Part shown: piece by piece, positions 28,201-45,200 of the stretch | Layout of the letters: each line of letters starts with the position of its first letter | Numbering within the stretch: position 1 is the stretch's first letter | Source: Litomosoides sigmodontis | Lineage: Eukaryota; Nematoda; Chromadorea; Rhabditida; Onchocercidae | Assembly: GCA_963070105.1 (NCBI GenBank) | Contig: OY718808.1 | Location: 9,467,398-9,531,397, forward strand | Length of the DNA stretch: 64,000 bases | Reading direction: 5' to 3' | The notes under the pieces: model-generated | Databases searched by the model: none | The model's input: only the letters and a program-made list of their open reading frames with translations | What the model was told of the DNA's origin: nothing | Program-made: the position numbers and the translations under genes

Positions 28201-31200
28201 CAATGGGCTAGTTAATTAACCTATTAACATCTACATTTTCCCAATATTAAATAAATTATTTTAACAGCCATAATTGAAACATTTATGAAATTTAATTAAT
28301 GAATGCGTCTTTCCAAGAATTTATTAATTCAATTAAATTTTTAAATTATAAAGGATATTAAGAGGTATTCATTTATGTACTGGATTTTTTCGAAATAACA
28401 AAAAATCAATGACTAATTTTTTCGCCTTTTAAAAAAATCTCATCAGAACAGGAAAACAATTAACATGCTTGAAAGCAATTACAATTACCAGCCAGTACTT
28501 ACTATCAGGATCGAATTTCATTTCAGATAGTTCCAAACTTTGTGAAATGAACCAACGGCCAAAACATGGACATGTGAGAACGATGAGCCAATACGACAAC
28601 GATAAAATAGTGCAGAGGACAAGGAACAAGTACCAGAACCAAAGAAAAACAAAGATTTTTTCATTGAACATATTGATAACTAAAACACATTGGACGGAAT
28701 ATCCCTGAATGTTGCCCACTTGCCGAACCTAAAAAATAAGCAAAATTCCATCAATTCTTGGAATGAACCTTTTTTTGAATTTCCGAAATTCCTCATTCCT
28801 TCCTAGCAAGAGCAAGATCAGGAAGGAAAACTGAGCAAATCTTGAAATCAGTGTTATCAATCTGTTCTTCACTTTTCACATTTATCGACATGAGCACCAA
28901 CCGTGAAATCACAAACCGAAACACGGGGAAAATAACCGGATGTTGTCCACTCGGTACCATTTACGACATCTTTAATTACATCAAAACCATACCAACTATT
29001 CGTGTCTGTTCGCAAAAATCTAAAACTCATTTTCAGCAACCGAAAAAAGAATTTTTGTAATTCCGTAAAATACAGTTAAATAGTTAATTAAAACTGAATA
29101 AAAAATTATAATATGGCTTAAAATTTAATTACGTTTTAATTTCACCTACTATTATCTCATCCAGCTTCACATCAATTGAGCCATCAATTACAATAGAGTA
29201 CCATACGAAAAAGGAGTTGAAATTTTTATTGAAAAAGAATTATTTTACTTATTGAGTATGTAAAGTTGTATAATTGCATTCGTTAAATATAATGTTTTCG
29301 TAACCAAATACATCAGCGATATGAAAAATGCCGTGTAGCGAACATTTAGGAATTTCAATCGCTTATGAACTTCAATTTTTCGCCTATAAAAATTTGCAAA
29401 TTTTTATTGAAATAGTAGAATTGCAAGACGGAAAATAATTCAGGTTAAGAGAGATGAAAAGACCAAAAGGTCGAGAATACATTAATAGAACCTGAAAATT
29501 CGGCGATGAAATTTCAACGCATTTTGCATATGACGTGTTAATGTTTCAATATTCCGACTTCTGATATTTTCATCAAGATTTGATGGATCCATCGCCTTCT
29601 CCACAATTTCGTGAATTCGTATTCCTGAATTAAAATGAAGCAAATCCTTCCTTAAACAGACAAAACTGATTAATAATAAATATCACTAAAAAATTGCATC
29701 ACTAATTGCTATGCGAAATGAATATAAGTTTCTCGAAGAGGCAAAGTCAATGTTAACCTGAACTGAACGACAGGTAATTCCAGAAAATACTAGGTACCCG
29801 GAAGCATGCCGCTTGCAGAAGTAAAAAGAATGGTACCCATTTGTAATACGATAATTGCCGTTCTGGTGTGTACCTTTCTTCTTGCTTTAATGTTGCTACG
29901 TGAACATCCGGTTGCACGTAATACGTATCACGTGACCAACAATAATTTTCTGCATACTGAACATTACGAATTAGTTATAACTTTCAAGTTTATGAAAAAA
30001 TTCAATAAAAAACCTTGGAGAATTCTAATTTCCTAAATTAATTTGATAAATTTAACCGATTTGTGTAAAAATTTGTGACTACTAATTAGACATCATCAGT
30101 AAAGCTGTGAGTTGTACTGCACTGAAAGGACGCGACGATTGGATTAATCCCAATCCTTTCGCTGGATAATTTTTAGTTTGATGTGAATTTCATGCTGCCA
30201 TTATTAATTGTTTCCCCTAATAGCACAGTAAAATTCCGTAAACTTTAAAATGCAAAAAATTTTTCCTTAAATTTCAAAAAAAGCACTTGTTCCCACGATC
30301 CAGGAAATTTGCTAGGAAACATGCATTCGAGTGGTCGACCACCAAATTGCTTGAAGCTTATTAGTACAGCAAATGCAAGCAGAAGATTACTGCTATAAAG
30401 GTAATGCAACCGATCGGTAGCATCGTCGTCCTGCTTCGGTGATAAATACCGAACCATCGAAATTAGTGATTCGATCATCATCTATTAGCAAAAATCTCTT
30501 ACTTTTTATTATCACAAAGTTCAAGTGATAGCAATCGATAATTGCAAGTATTAAATAAATTTCGGCTGCCATAAAAAATGAACAAGTTTCGAGTTTCGAT
30601 TATAAACAGTAATACCGCGTGAAATTTAAATGTATATATTTCAATTCATTATAACTGGATATATTGGCAATTAGATAGCTCGATGAATGAATTAACGGAT
30701 AAACGAGCGAGACTCAGTGAATGCTGCCACCTGCCAATTTTATTTTATAATAATTCGGTAATAATTAATAATAATAACAATAATTTCTATTAAACAAAAT
30801 AAAACATATCGAATAGCGCGTATTTTTTTGAAATACAAATTTCGAAAAAATTGTTACCTTTTCGAGTGATTGAAAAAGATTTGGTTAAATGAAAATTGAT
30901 CCAAATGATTGATTTGAAGCGGAAGAAATCAATTCTGATATCTTTTTACCTCAAACAAGCAGTTATTAATGTCTTCCATAATCATTGTTAATTAGATCTT
31001 TATCGAAATTGACACTCAAAATGCTATTATTAGATGACAATTTCGTAACATCTATTCATCATAACCGAAATAAAGGGACAGAGATAAACAGAGAAAGAGA
31101 GAGAGAGAGAAGTTGCGAAACAAATTTTTCGTCCTATGAAACAATCGGTAGAAACTGAAATTTTGCTAAATGGTACCTGCAAGTTCCGGAAAATTATGCA

Positions 31201-32452
31201 TGTTACAGTCTGAAAATGAGGATTGGAAATCGGAACGGAAATGTTCGAATACCAAATTTATATCTCTGCGCAAACGGAATCTTAAAGTTACCAGTCGCAC
31301 AAAAATCATTATTAGTTAAAATTAAATTAACTAATTTCATTAGTCAGATTTCACATTGTTAAATCAATCGAAGTGAATTTACATGGTTTACATAAATCCC
31401 CATTACAATAGAATTTTTGAAATGAAAATTTCGTAACAACTTTATTAGCTTTTAAAAATCTTTCGCTACCCAATCCTAATGTTATTAATGGTTGCAAAAT
31501 CTTTAGGTGTGTAGCAATAATGTTAGTGAAACAAAGAGGAAACAAAAATTCCAAAAAAAAGGAAAAACTCCGAAACTTTAAATAACTTCAATTTAAATGA
31601 ATGAATGACTTTAGTATCTTCTCTCCTCCCAAAAATTATCATATCTATACAGACTTCTCTATCTCTCTTCTCTTCCATACTTTTAGAAGACTATAAGACA
31701 GAATGCTTCGAAATCTAAATCGATTTATTTTGATAATTTTACGAAATTGTGGGTGTAATCCAATATATCACTGGACCTCAATTAAATAACTTCATCATTC
31801 TTTTTTATTTTGAAAAAAAGAAAGTTTACATTGACGAAGAGAAAGAAGGAAAAATGCACTGAGTAAGTGAATCGTGCAGAAGTGGAAGAATTTAATGAAT
31901 TTTAGTTCTAAGATTGATGTAAGCAGCTGTTTTGTAGTAATTTAATAAAATTTTCTGCCAGTGGAAGAGAACGGGTCAATGTTGCAGTAACCGCAGGATA
32001 GGCTACTTAGTGCCCAAGTAAAAGTGAAATACGTCCACTTGCTGTGATGGAGCGTTGAAGATGGAATGTTACATTTAGTCGGATGAATTGCTAGCGAAAT
32101 CTTATTGATAATATCCCTCGACAACAGAAATCATTTCACAGATGTAATTTTAATCATTTCTTAAATAACGCCATCATCACTACTACCATTGTCATCGCTG
32201 AAGACAACAAGAATTTTTTTGAAAACCAAATTACAGTAAATGAAATCTGTCGTCAATCCATAATTTTTCTTTCTTTTCGTTGAAGAGGAAGTGAGAGTTG
32301 TAGAATACAAGCAATCTCATGAATGCATTAATCAGAAATTACTTCACAATTTTAGTGAGAGGGAACAGTGAGCGAGGAAAGATACGTTTTGCACGCACTC
32401 GTTCAAGTACGTACAGTCAGGAGGTATTTTAAAGCTAGGAGAGATGGAGAGG

Positions 32453-32507
<55 letters not shown>

Positions 32508-33637
32508 GAAATGAAAATAGGCATTGTTTGCACAGTTAGATCCATTGCTGTTTGCTTATTTGTTAGTTTAATAAAGAAAGTGGAACTTTTCAAGTTTTGA
32601 ATTTGATTAAACATTACATTGGAGTGTATGTTAGATGATGGGATGGATGGATGGAAGCTTACTTACTTAACCATTCAAATTTTCTTGCAGCATCAGTTCA
32701 CCATTATCAGTAGGACATCCGGACGATTGGAACGTATCCGACCTGATGAGATCATCAGGAATTCCGGTATGATAGCATGGAGACAGAGGAAGAGGATGCA
32801 AATAGTGGTGGGAAGGAACATTTATCACTCCTAGCTGTTCGGACGAACCAACGAACTTTAGTTCATCCTCTCAACAACGACTGTAGCAAGTGGAAAGGAA
32901 AGAAGCTGAAAAAGTGTAATAAAATATTTTTCTTATTCCATTCTGTTCCTCTCTATCCTATTCTATTCTCTTTCGAAATGTCAGTTTGAAATATGTCTCG
33001 GCACCTTTCGAATTTTCACCTTACTATCATAGAAAACTAGGACAACTGTAAGGATTAATAAATTTGATAAACATAAAAACTTCTGGTCTTCCCTCTCCTC
33101 CCTCCCTTTCCTTTCTCTCTGTCTTCTCACTTCTTGTTCTTCTCTTGTTACTATTTATTTAATAAATTGGAATCTATAAAATCATTCCTTTATGAGTAAT
33201 TAATATCTGAAGTTTCTATTTTATTATATTTACAAATTTTTCCAAGAACCATTATTCCTAATTTTATTACAACTTAATTTTAAATATTTTTTAAAATGAA
33301 ATTTGGTGTGTAAGGAAACTTGATGAAAGCGAAGAAAACGAGTAAAATTATTTTGGTTGACGTCGTTTACCAACCAACCACCTATCATCTTCATCATCTA
33401 TCCTTTATAAAATTGCCCTGTACACCGCTAAAATGAACAGTAATGTTAGATGATCAATGATAATGTCCAAGTGATATGATAAAGCTATCATCAAATAAGC
33501 GTAAATACTTTACGTAATAGGAATGGGACGAGAGGATGAGTGACCGGGAAAGAAGAAGAACGATGCTGTATTTGAGTGATAACGACGACACTTCAGCTCT
33601 TGATGTCCACCAAGACGTTCATTCAGTTGGCCATTGA
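25231..33637 (+). CDS. Unrecognised 124-residue protein with 7-kb first intron
   Basis: Three exons (25231-25412, 32691-32766, 33521-33637) join to 375 nt, i.e. 124 codons plus TGA, with every phase closing. Exon 1: ATG just behind TTTTTAG, reading MTTSPTATLPTILVQRPLK and later NAPPDGYRMKTSSAILLPPT, ending AAGAC before GTAAGA. Exon 2: acceptor TTTCTTGCAG, reading SSPLSVGHPDDWNVSDLMRS, donor GTATGA; if unspliced it meets a TGA two codons later. Exon 3: acceptor GTAATAG, reading EWDERMSDRERRRTMLYLSD, ending HSVGH. The product is hydrophilic and Pro/Ser/Arg-rich, without signal peptide or membrane segment, so probably an intracellular, largely disordered protein. I do not recognise it. The first intron would be 7.3 kb and would hold a complete innexin gene on the other strand. 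Exon 1 is convincing; exons 2 and 3 are inferred from splice signals and phase. Confidence 0.5.
25413..27523. other. Non-coding stretch with GA repeat
   Basis: A (GA)n run lies at about 25445-25474. Bases 25680-26050 are GC-richer and open on the plus strand, but the candidate frame does not connect in phase to the exon at 25231 and has no clear donor. The rest (26060-27500) is plain AT-rich sequence. Under the nested-gene reading this is intron of the plus-strand gene and 3' flank of the innexin. Confidence 0.4.
27524..30481 (-). CDS. Innexin (gap-junction channel subunit)
   Basis: Invertebrate gap-junction protein; four membrane segments, hexameric or octameric hemichannels in the plasma membrane. 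Eight exons: 30287-30481, 29758-29956, 29492-29624, 29249-29383, 28902-29019, 28503-28728, 28016-28167, 27524-27736. They sum to 1371 nt, exactly 456 codons plus TAA. The start ATG follows TTTTTGCTAATAG. Marks: DDDATDRLHYLYSSN before TM1; extracellular loop 1 with FGGRPLEC and ENYCW (Cys53, Cys71); the innexin signature YYKWVPFFLLLQA at about residue 102; RIHEIVEKAMDPSN in the cytoplasmic loop; TM3 with TKTLYLTNAIIQLYILN; loop 2 with FPRVSVCDF and VQCVLVINMFNEKIF (two Cys); TM4 LWFWYLFLVLC; and a long C-terminal tail with FVRSYLRCDGLFVLRM. All four loop cysteines are present, so it should be functional. Which worm innexin it is orthologous to is not decided. It appears nested in an intron of a plus-strand gene. 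Confidence 0.95.
30482..32690. other. Non-coding between the two innexin first exons
   Basis: Searched on the minus strand for further innexin exons (ENYCW, YYxW, HEIVE, loop-2 cysteines, NEKIF) and found none. A small GA run lies at about 31086-31110. Otherwise AT-rich without supported exons. Confidence 0.45.
32456..32503. repeat. (GA)n microsatellite
   Basis: About 48 bases of GA dinucleotide repeat, preceded by interrupted GA-rich sequence from about 32438. It lies about 190 bases upstream of the second exon of the plus-strand gene. Confidence 0.95.
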
Positions 33638-33956
33638 TAGTGAAGATAAGTGATGCTCGATGAATTCATAAACGACGAACAGTTTGACGGAATACATCAA
33701 AGGTTCAATGAAATCATTTTTCGCTTCATTGATTGATTAAATTGAAAGACAATTTACAAATTAAAGAGTAATTCGATACGATGAATTAGTTATGTTTATG
33801 TTTGAAATTATGTGAACAACCAAATAATCGACCAATTAATTAGCATGTCAAAGACAAAAGAATCAGTGCAGTACACTTCTCACTACTAATGACTACCACT
33901 CCATCCTTTCAAGCTTCTCCGTTCTGAAGGAGAAAAAAAAAGAGAGACTGACTAAC

Positions 33957-34151
33957 CGTAATCCACGATTTCGGGAAATCTGCCGGTGACGTGCACTCAA
34001 CCGCTCCTCCTTCGAACATCTTCAGAGTGGCTATGGTACTTGCTGCTACGAGCAAATTTGCGGTTAAAAAGTAATGCAAACGATCGATGTTATCCTCGCC
34101 GTATTTCAGGCCAGTTATTTTCACTGTCCTTAACAGTCCTTCAACTGACAT
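33957..34151 (-). CDS. Second innexin-type first exon (alternative start or orphan)
   Basis: ATG at 34151 lies 18 bases behind an orphan CTTTCAG acceptor, like a trans-spliced start. The 65-codon exon reads MSVEGLLRTVKITGLKYGED, then NIDRLHYFLTANLLVAASTI (TM1) and FEGGAVECTSPADFPKSWIT, then a good donor (GTTAGT). This is the N-terminus, TM1 and first half of extracellular loop 1 of an innexin, with the first loop cysteine kept. It has the same length and the same end point (five residues after the FP motif, phase 0) as exon 1 of the innexin at 30.3-30.5 kb. No other innexin exons lie between them, so splicing to the shared exon at 29956 is the simplest reading. The alternative is a tandem duplicate that lost its other exons. 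Confidence 0.75.
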
Positions 34152-36633
34152 CCGTAAAAACTGTACACTGAAAGATTGTGGAGGAAGAAGGGAAGGACCT
34201 GATGGACTCTTCTCGAATTTTTATTGCAGCAATGAGAACTCCCTCGAATTGCACAAACATAAATAACAACTTAATTAAGCAAAAGAATATCAACGCTTAA
34301 TTCAAATCTTCATGTAATGAATTTTCAAATAATTTAAAATCATTTTCAACTTGAACCATGCTAAGCTGATAGTAATGATTTGCTTGAGAGTGACACACAA
34401 CGATTCGTAAGTTTTGTAAAATTTACAACTAAGGATTATCGAAAAGTTGTAAAGTATGAAGTTTTGAATTTCTAACAAAAAAAAGAGGCGGAATGACAGC
34501 TTCATTTTCTTTTATTATCGAAATTTTTTAAATGAAAATTTTATTCTTATTCAGTTAGTCAGTCAGTCAATTCCCATAATGTATGCAAGCAAAAGTAATG
34601 CTAATAGTAGTAATTTAAACGGCAATTTAAATTTCAAAAGGGAAATACCATCCAAAAATAGTGAAGCGAAAAATATGAGGCAAAAACATTTTTCAAAAGT
34701 TTTTGCAGATAACAATTGTCAACGACAAAATGAAATATAACTAAATTATCGAAAAATTCCATCATCCATTTTCCCACGGTGTTAATTACAACAAACAACA
34801 ACTGCAACAGTGATAAGTGAGAGCGCAACAATAACACGAGTGATAACTGATGACAGCCATTTAGGAGCAAACAAGTTGAATTAACTGTTGAAGACAATTT
34901 TGATGGAAAATGTTGTGGAAGACGTGAAATCGAAAGTCGAAGCACCCACCCATTTCCTGCCTCCCACTCTCTGCGCACCTGTATTGTCACTCTTATCTGT
35001 CAAACACCCCACAGGTTGCACAGCCGACGATCAATAATTTCGTAGACTAAATTTGTCAAACAACTCTTGTCCTTTCATTTCAACTTCGTTTCTCTTTCCG
35101 TTCGTTCCCTTTAAAAATGAAATCGATTGACCTCAGAACGTTTACTGATGCATCATCTTTTGTTACGACAATCAATGCATACAGCGTTTTTATTGTTGTC
35201 AGTGAACTGATCTGAATTACAGCCACTAAAACATTTTGAAATAACACATGTGAAATGAGACGTATGACTTCAAAAAGAAATTCTTCCTTTTCTTTGCTAG
35301 ATGGCGAATGTCGTAAAAATGATTCATCACGTAGTTTTTATTCTCCGGAAACTTCTCTTTATTTGCACTTCAACCCAACGATCCATTCTTCGGTGGGTAG
35401 GGCCGTATTGTTTTCATTCTTTTTCTCACCGAAATGTCAACATAAAGTGAAAAAAGAATTCAGCTTCTGAAGAAGCATTTCCTGCTATATTCCACTGCTC
35501 ACGTTCAAGTCTCACACTATGCATGCTTTTGTGTGTATTTATTGACACACGTTGCGTCGGATTCAGCAATGCTACGTAAAATACTGTCTGGATCTCAGGG
35601 TTACATAATCGTTGAATCACGTTGCAATTCACTACGTTGTAGATATGTGGAATCAACGACGAATCAACTGTTTACATATCACATATTTCGATTATTACAC
35701 ATGAAATATTTCACTGATCGAATGCAGAAGTTTTGATAGAGAAAACAGAAATTATTGGTTAAGAATTTAAACTAAAGTACAACGAATGGACAGCAGGAAA
35801 CACATAGAGTCGATTAATTAAATCTCCCATACGGCTACTGTTGACCGGTTAATTGTTATTCATAACACGTATTACTCTGTTGGTAAGTAAAATCTTCAAC
35901 AACTCACTGATTATGACTCATTTAGAGAGAACGCAAAAACAGGGGACGTAACTGTACTAAAGAGAAAAAACTTTTACAATTTTAGTCTACAGTATATTTG
36001 CATTCAACGAAAAACAGCGGGAACTCTATTTAAGAAAACCAGTCATTACTTATCTCGAAGTGAATGTGAAATACAGAAACAAATTTCAGGGCAAATTCGA
36101 GATCTACCAGTCAAAATCCATTGTCTCATACCCACATCATGACCGGTAAGAATCAAACTTGCTGCACTCCGTAAAATCAGCTAGAAAATATTCTATTATT
36201 ACAAAAACAACAAAGCGATTTTTCTGGAAACAAAGGGAGAATGAAAAATGTTCCACGATAACAGAAGGCAATAAAACCCAAAATATTAAGTCCCATAAAT
36301 GTATAATGACGAAAAAAAGCCGAACCGAATTAAATTAAAGTCTCCATTCCGGAGAGATACATAAGAACATTCACTTTGTCTAGGAGCTTAAGAGCATACT
36401 TTGAAATGTGAAAAATAAAAAGCTCCAATTGTGTAAAAGATACCAAGTCAGGCAATCCGAAACAAAGAATACTTTAAAATTGGTTATCTAGCACATCCGT
36501 GCAGCTGGGTGAGGTTAGTCAAAATATATCATACAATTCTTACTCTCAGAAACGGATACGACATTGTTTAAAATGAATGACTGCAAGGGACCAAAAATTT
36601 GATTCAAATTCTCTCAATTTATTCTATACTCGT
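34152..36633. other. Non-coding between innexin start and rme-1 end
   Basis: Open stretches at 34634-34990 (minus), 35255-35470 (plus) and 35533-35736 (plus) have no splice partner, no recognisable motif and ordinary start context, so I do not call them. The region should contain the promoter of the 34151 start and the 3' UTR of rme-1. Confidence 0.4.
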
Positions 36634-41885
<5,252 letters not shown>

Positions 41886-43480
41886 TTTTCGTGGTCGGAT
41901 ATGTTCTGCTAACGCACTACCTGAAAATGGTTTCCCATATTTTTAAACTTGAAAAATATTCCTTTGTTTGCTTCAACGAATAAATAAAATGAAAACAAAA
42001 AAATATTGCCTCATTAAAGGCTTTACAGAAGAAACAGAACATACATACGAAGATGACTCAGTACCGCAAAAGTTCATGAACGATAAATCGACCAGCCGCT
42101 TAACTATTTTCTCACAATAGAAGTACAGAATATTCAAGAACTTTGGAATTAGTCAAGCACTTCTCTCAAGTGTTTAACAGAAACTCATGAAAATTCACTA
42201 TGAAATTATTGCAAAAAGGTAAATTAACAACTTTAGAGTTCTACTTCCATTCATATTTTCGATTTCCAGCCTTAAATGTGTCATATGTGTAGATAGACAA
42301 TCTAATATGCCAATTATAAACCGAATTAGAAGGAATCTAAGCAACTAATTAGAAGTGTGAGACAGACAGAATAATGAAATATTGTTGACGTTTGAAAATT
42401 ATAGTTTAATGCATGGAAGAATTTCCAATGATGAGTTAAATGGTTAAGGTGTCTAACTGACCAAATAATGAAGAAATAAATGCAGAACAGATTATGTCGA
42501 CGAATACCGTAGTAAATGGAAATATTCATGCAATACTTCCAAGTGTGATGTCGCATGTTTGGTAAGTTAAGATGTACATTTAAACTGTGTTCGTATTTGA
42601 AAATAATATGAAAACGATCCCTAAAGAATTTGAGAAACTAAACGCCCGCAATGTAATGTAATCTGTGCGAAATAGAGGTGTCAAGGATTAAATCAATCCT
42701 ACAATATAATTTCGTGAAAGATCTTCTTTTGCTAAATTTTAAAGGTATTGAAAAACAAAACTCGCCAAGGCAGAGAAACAAGTTTTACTGAGAGGCATTT
42801 TCTTTATAAATGTATACGTAAATAAATAAATAATACATGGAGCATTCATTCAAACTATCAGTATCAAAGCAAAGGAAGCAGCGAATTTCGAAATAACTCA
42901 TTCAGACAATTTACATTACCAATTGAAGTGGTAGAAATGGAAAAGTCCTAAAAATAGCATACCATGAATACGCTGCAGAAAAATACTCAACAATCAAACA
43001 TTTGTATGACCATACGTCGATAATTCACAATGGTGTCAAGTTGCGGAATTCACACTGCACGAAAGGGTATCAAAATATGGTTGCAAATAAATCTTGAAAA
43101 GTATGATAGTCGACCCCCGCCTATCACGTAGCACTTTTTTCTGGAAATGTGCAAAAAAAGTGTTTATTCAAAGTTTAATTTTTCATTATACTGCAAGATT
43201 TTATTATGCCGTATGAGCATGATTTGTACCTAACATTCCCAGCTAAATTCATAGAATAGCAAAAAATCGAAGATCGCAAAACTGAATATTTGAAAATGGA
43301 TAAATTTTATAAATGTTAGGAATCAGAAACTGAACTTTGTTAGCACAGCCGCATTACAAATAAGACAGGTGAATGCAAACTGGTCGAAAAAAACAGTGAT
43401 AACCGGAAGAACGGATGTAAATAATGGATAACTGGATAATTGCAATCCCACATAGATCCGTAAAACAGCGCAATTCAGTC
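41886..43480. other. Upstream flank of rme-1, nothing coding seen
   Basis: AT-rich sequence with short random open stretches on both strands (for example 42326-42556 minus). No splice-linked exons, RNA genes or repeats were recognised. The first few hundred bases presumably hold the distal rme-1 promoter. Confidence 0.45.
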
Positions 43481-43890
43481 ACATTCCCATCCAAATTCTC
43501 AAAAATCCAAAACCCAGCAGCTCGCCGAACACAAGCCCAAGAGTGAGGAAATGAAGCAAGACTTCGTGGCGGATGTATAGAAACACCGAACGGATTGAAA
43601 CCAAAACCATACGTCGTCGCACAAAGATGTCGTGAAGCAATTAGTTCGTCTATAACTGTCTAAAATAGACGAAGTCTGGGAAATAGTAGAACAAAGGGGA
43701 AAGGTAGCACAGGTAATGCCTCCGAGGATATCCAGGACACAGTACATTCTTCCATCGACTTGACCAGAGACGGAGAAGTGGAAAAAAGAGCGTTGTATTC
43801 TGAAGGACAGAATGGAGTAATAGAGTTTATGAAGTACTGCCTTATAACTTCAATTAACTTTAATTGCAACGAAAGAATGCACAGCTTATA
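43481..43890 (+). pseudogene. Coding-like island with broken frame, unidentified
   Basis: GC-richer island in AT-rich DNA. On the plus strand one frame reads KTQQLAEHKPKSEEMKQDF and stops (about 43590). A second frame, open from about 43553, reads GCIETPNGLKPKPYVVAQRC, has a TAA near 43660, and then stays open as SEDIQDTVHSSIDLTRDGEV to about 43890. The stretch looks like a degraded coding sequence or a 3' end with a frameshift and one stop. The minus strand is also open (43499-43747), so the direction is not certain. No family recognised. Confidence 0.3.
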
Positions 43891-45200
43891 GGGATATGGC
43901 TAAATAATGAATGAGCAAAGATTGAGATAATGGAAAAAAAAGTACGCTTGCCAGTGTTAGCAAAGATTGCGAGAGTATGTCGGTGTATTTATTAGCCAAT
44001 ATTTTTTTTTAATCCTTTCAATTCACTTACACAAATATGCCGACACAGGAAAGCTGAATTTCTAAATTACATTTGTTTCACGTAACACTTATATGAGTAA
44101 AACAATTTGTATTTAATCGTTACAATTGAAAAGTGAAAGATGAATTATTTCATGCCCTGAAATTAAAGCAATAACTAATATGAACATAAGAATTTATCCA
44201 TTACAGATAACATAAATTCATGTCAAATAAAAATTAGGATGACTTATATATGCATACTTTTATTGTTGGAAAAGGAAGCGCATAAATCGAAGAGCATTTA
44301 AATTGACACTTCAGGTTAACAAGTGCCAAGGGCTACTCATTCAACTTTTATATTATTAGGTTGGCTGCAAGCGACGCAGCAGTTATGAATAACTGTATTA
44401 TTTACGTTTTAATACAAAACTCAATTATTTACATTTCTTCCGGAATAGCAGTTACTTATAAACATCTCTCCTAACGTAACATATTATAAACAATATGAGA
44501 GATGCATGTGTTATTAAATAATGAGATGTGATCGGTGAAAATTTGAAAAATGAAACCATTTAAGGTATTCTCGGAAATGCCCCATTAACCCACAGTTTGA
44601 TAATTAAATTAGATGAATAAACACTTTTAGTAATTCAGCCTTTTAGCATCATAATTTTTAGACGAAATTCGAAGGAAAAAATTGGTACTAATATTACCTG
44701 TGTAAAGATTTGAAAAAAAGTTTTCAATAATCTATGAATCAATTTATGACGTAACAAGCGTTTCGATGAAATTGATTTGTTTGTTGTGTGAGTGATAGAT
44801 GGAATAAGAGTTAATTCAAAGTTGCCATTAAAATTGACAGAGTTAGGACAAACAGAGCTCTCAATAATACCCGTCTCTCTCTCTCTCTCTCTCTCTATTC
44901 TTCCTTCCTCTCTCATTTTTCAGGAATTTAGCATAAAGTAACAAAGTAGAAGTACTGTAAGAGTTGTAAGATATAGTTTTTAAGAATTCATAAAGCAATC
45001 GGTTAGTCTAACACACTTTATAATCCGAGAATTTCCAAACATGATAACGGTAACAATGAAGCAATAAAATTGGTAGCGCGCTAACTAATTAATTAATTAA
45101 TACTAATAATGATGATGATGATCAATAGAAATAATCACGATAATGGTAATAATTAATAGTGATAATTATGAGTAATAATAACAATTAATAATGATAATGA
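43891..45200. other. Gene-poor AT-rich stretch
   Basis: No coding exon supported. A short (CT)n run sits at about 44875-44896 and imperfect GAT/AAT repeats at about 45090-45222 (GATGATGATGAT, then TGATAGTGATAGTGATAGTG). Confidence 0.5.

Noticed and set aside
34634..34990. 118-codon open frame on the minus strand
   Set aside because: No motif, no splice partner, composition like surrounding DNA; probably the upstream region of the innexin start at 34151.
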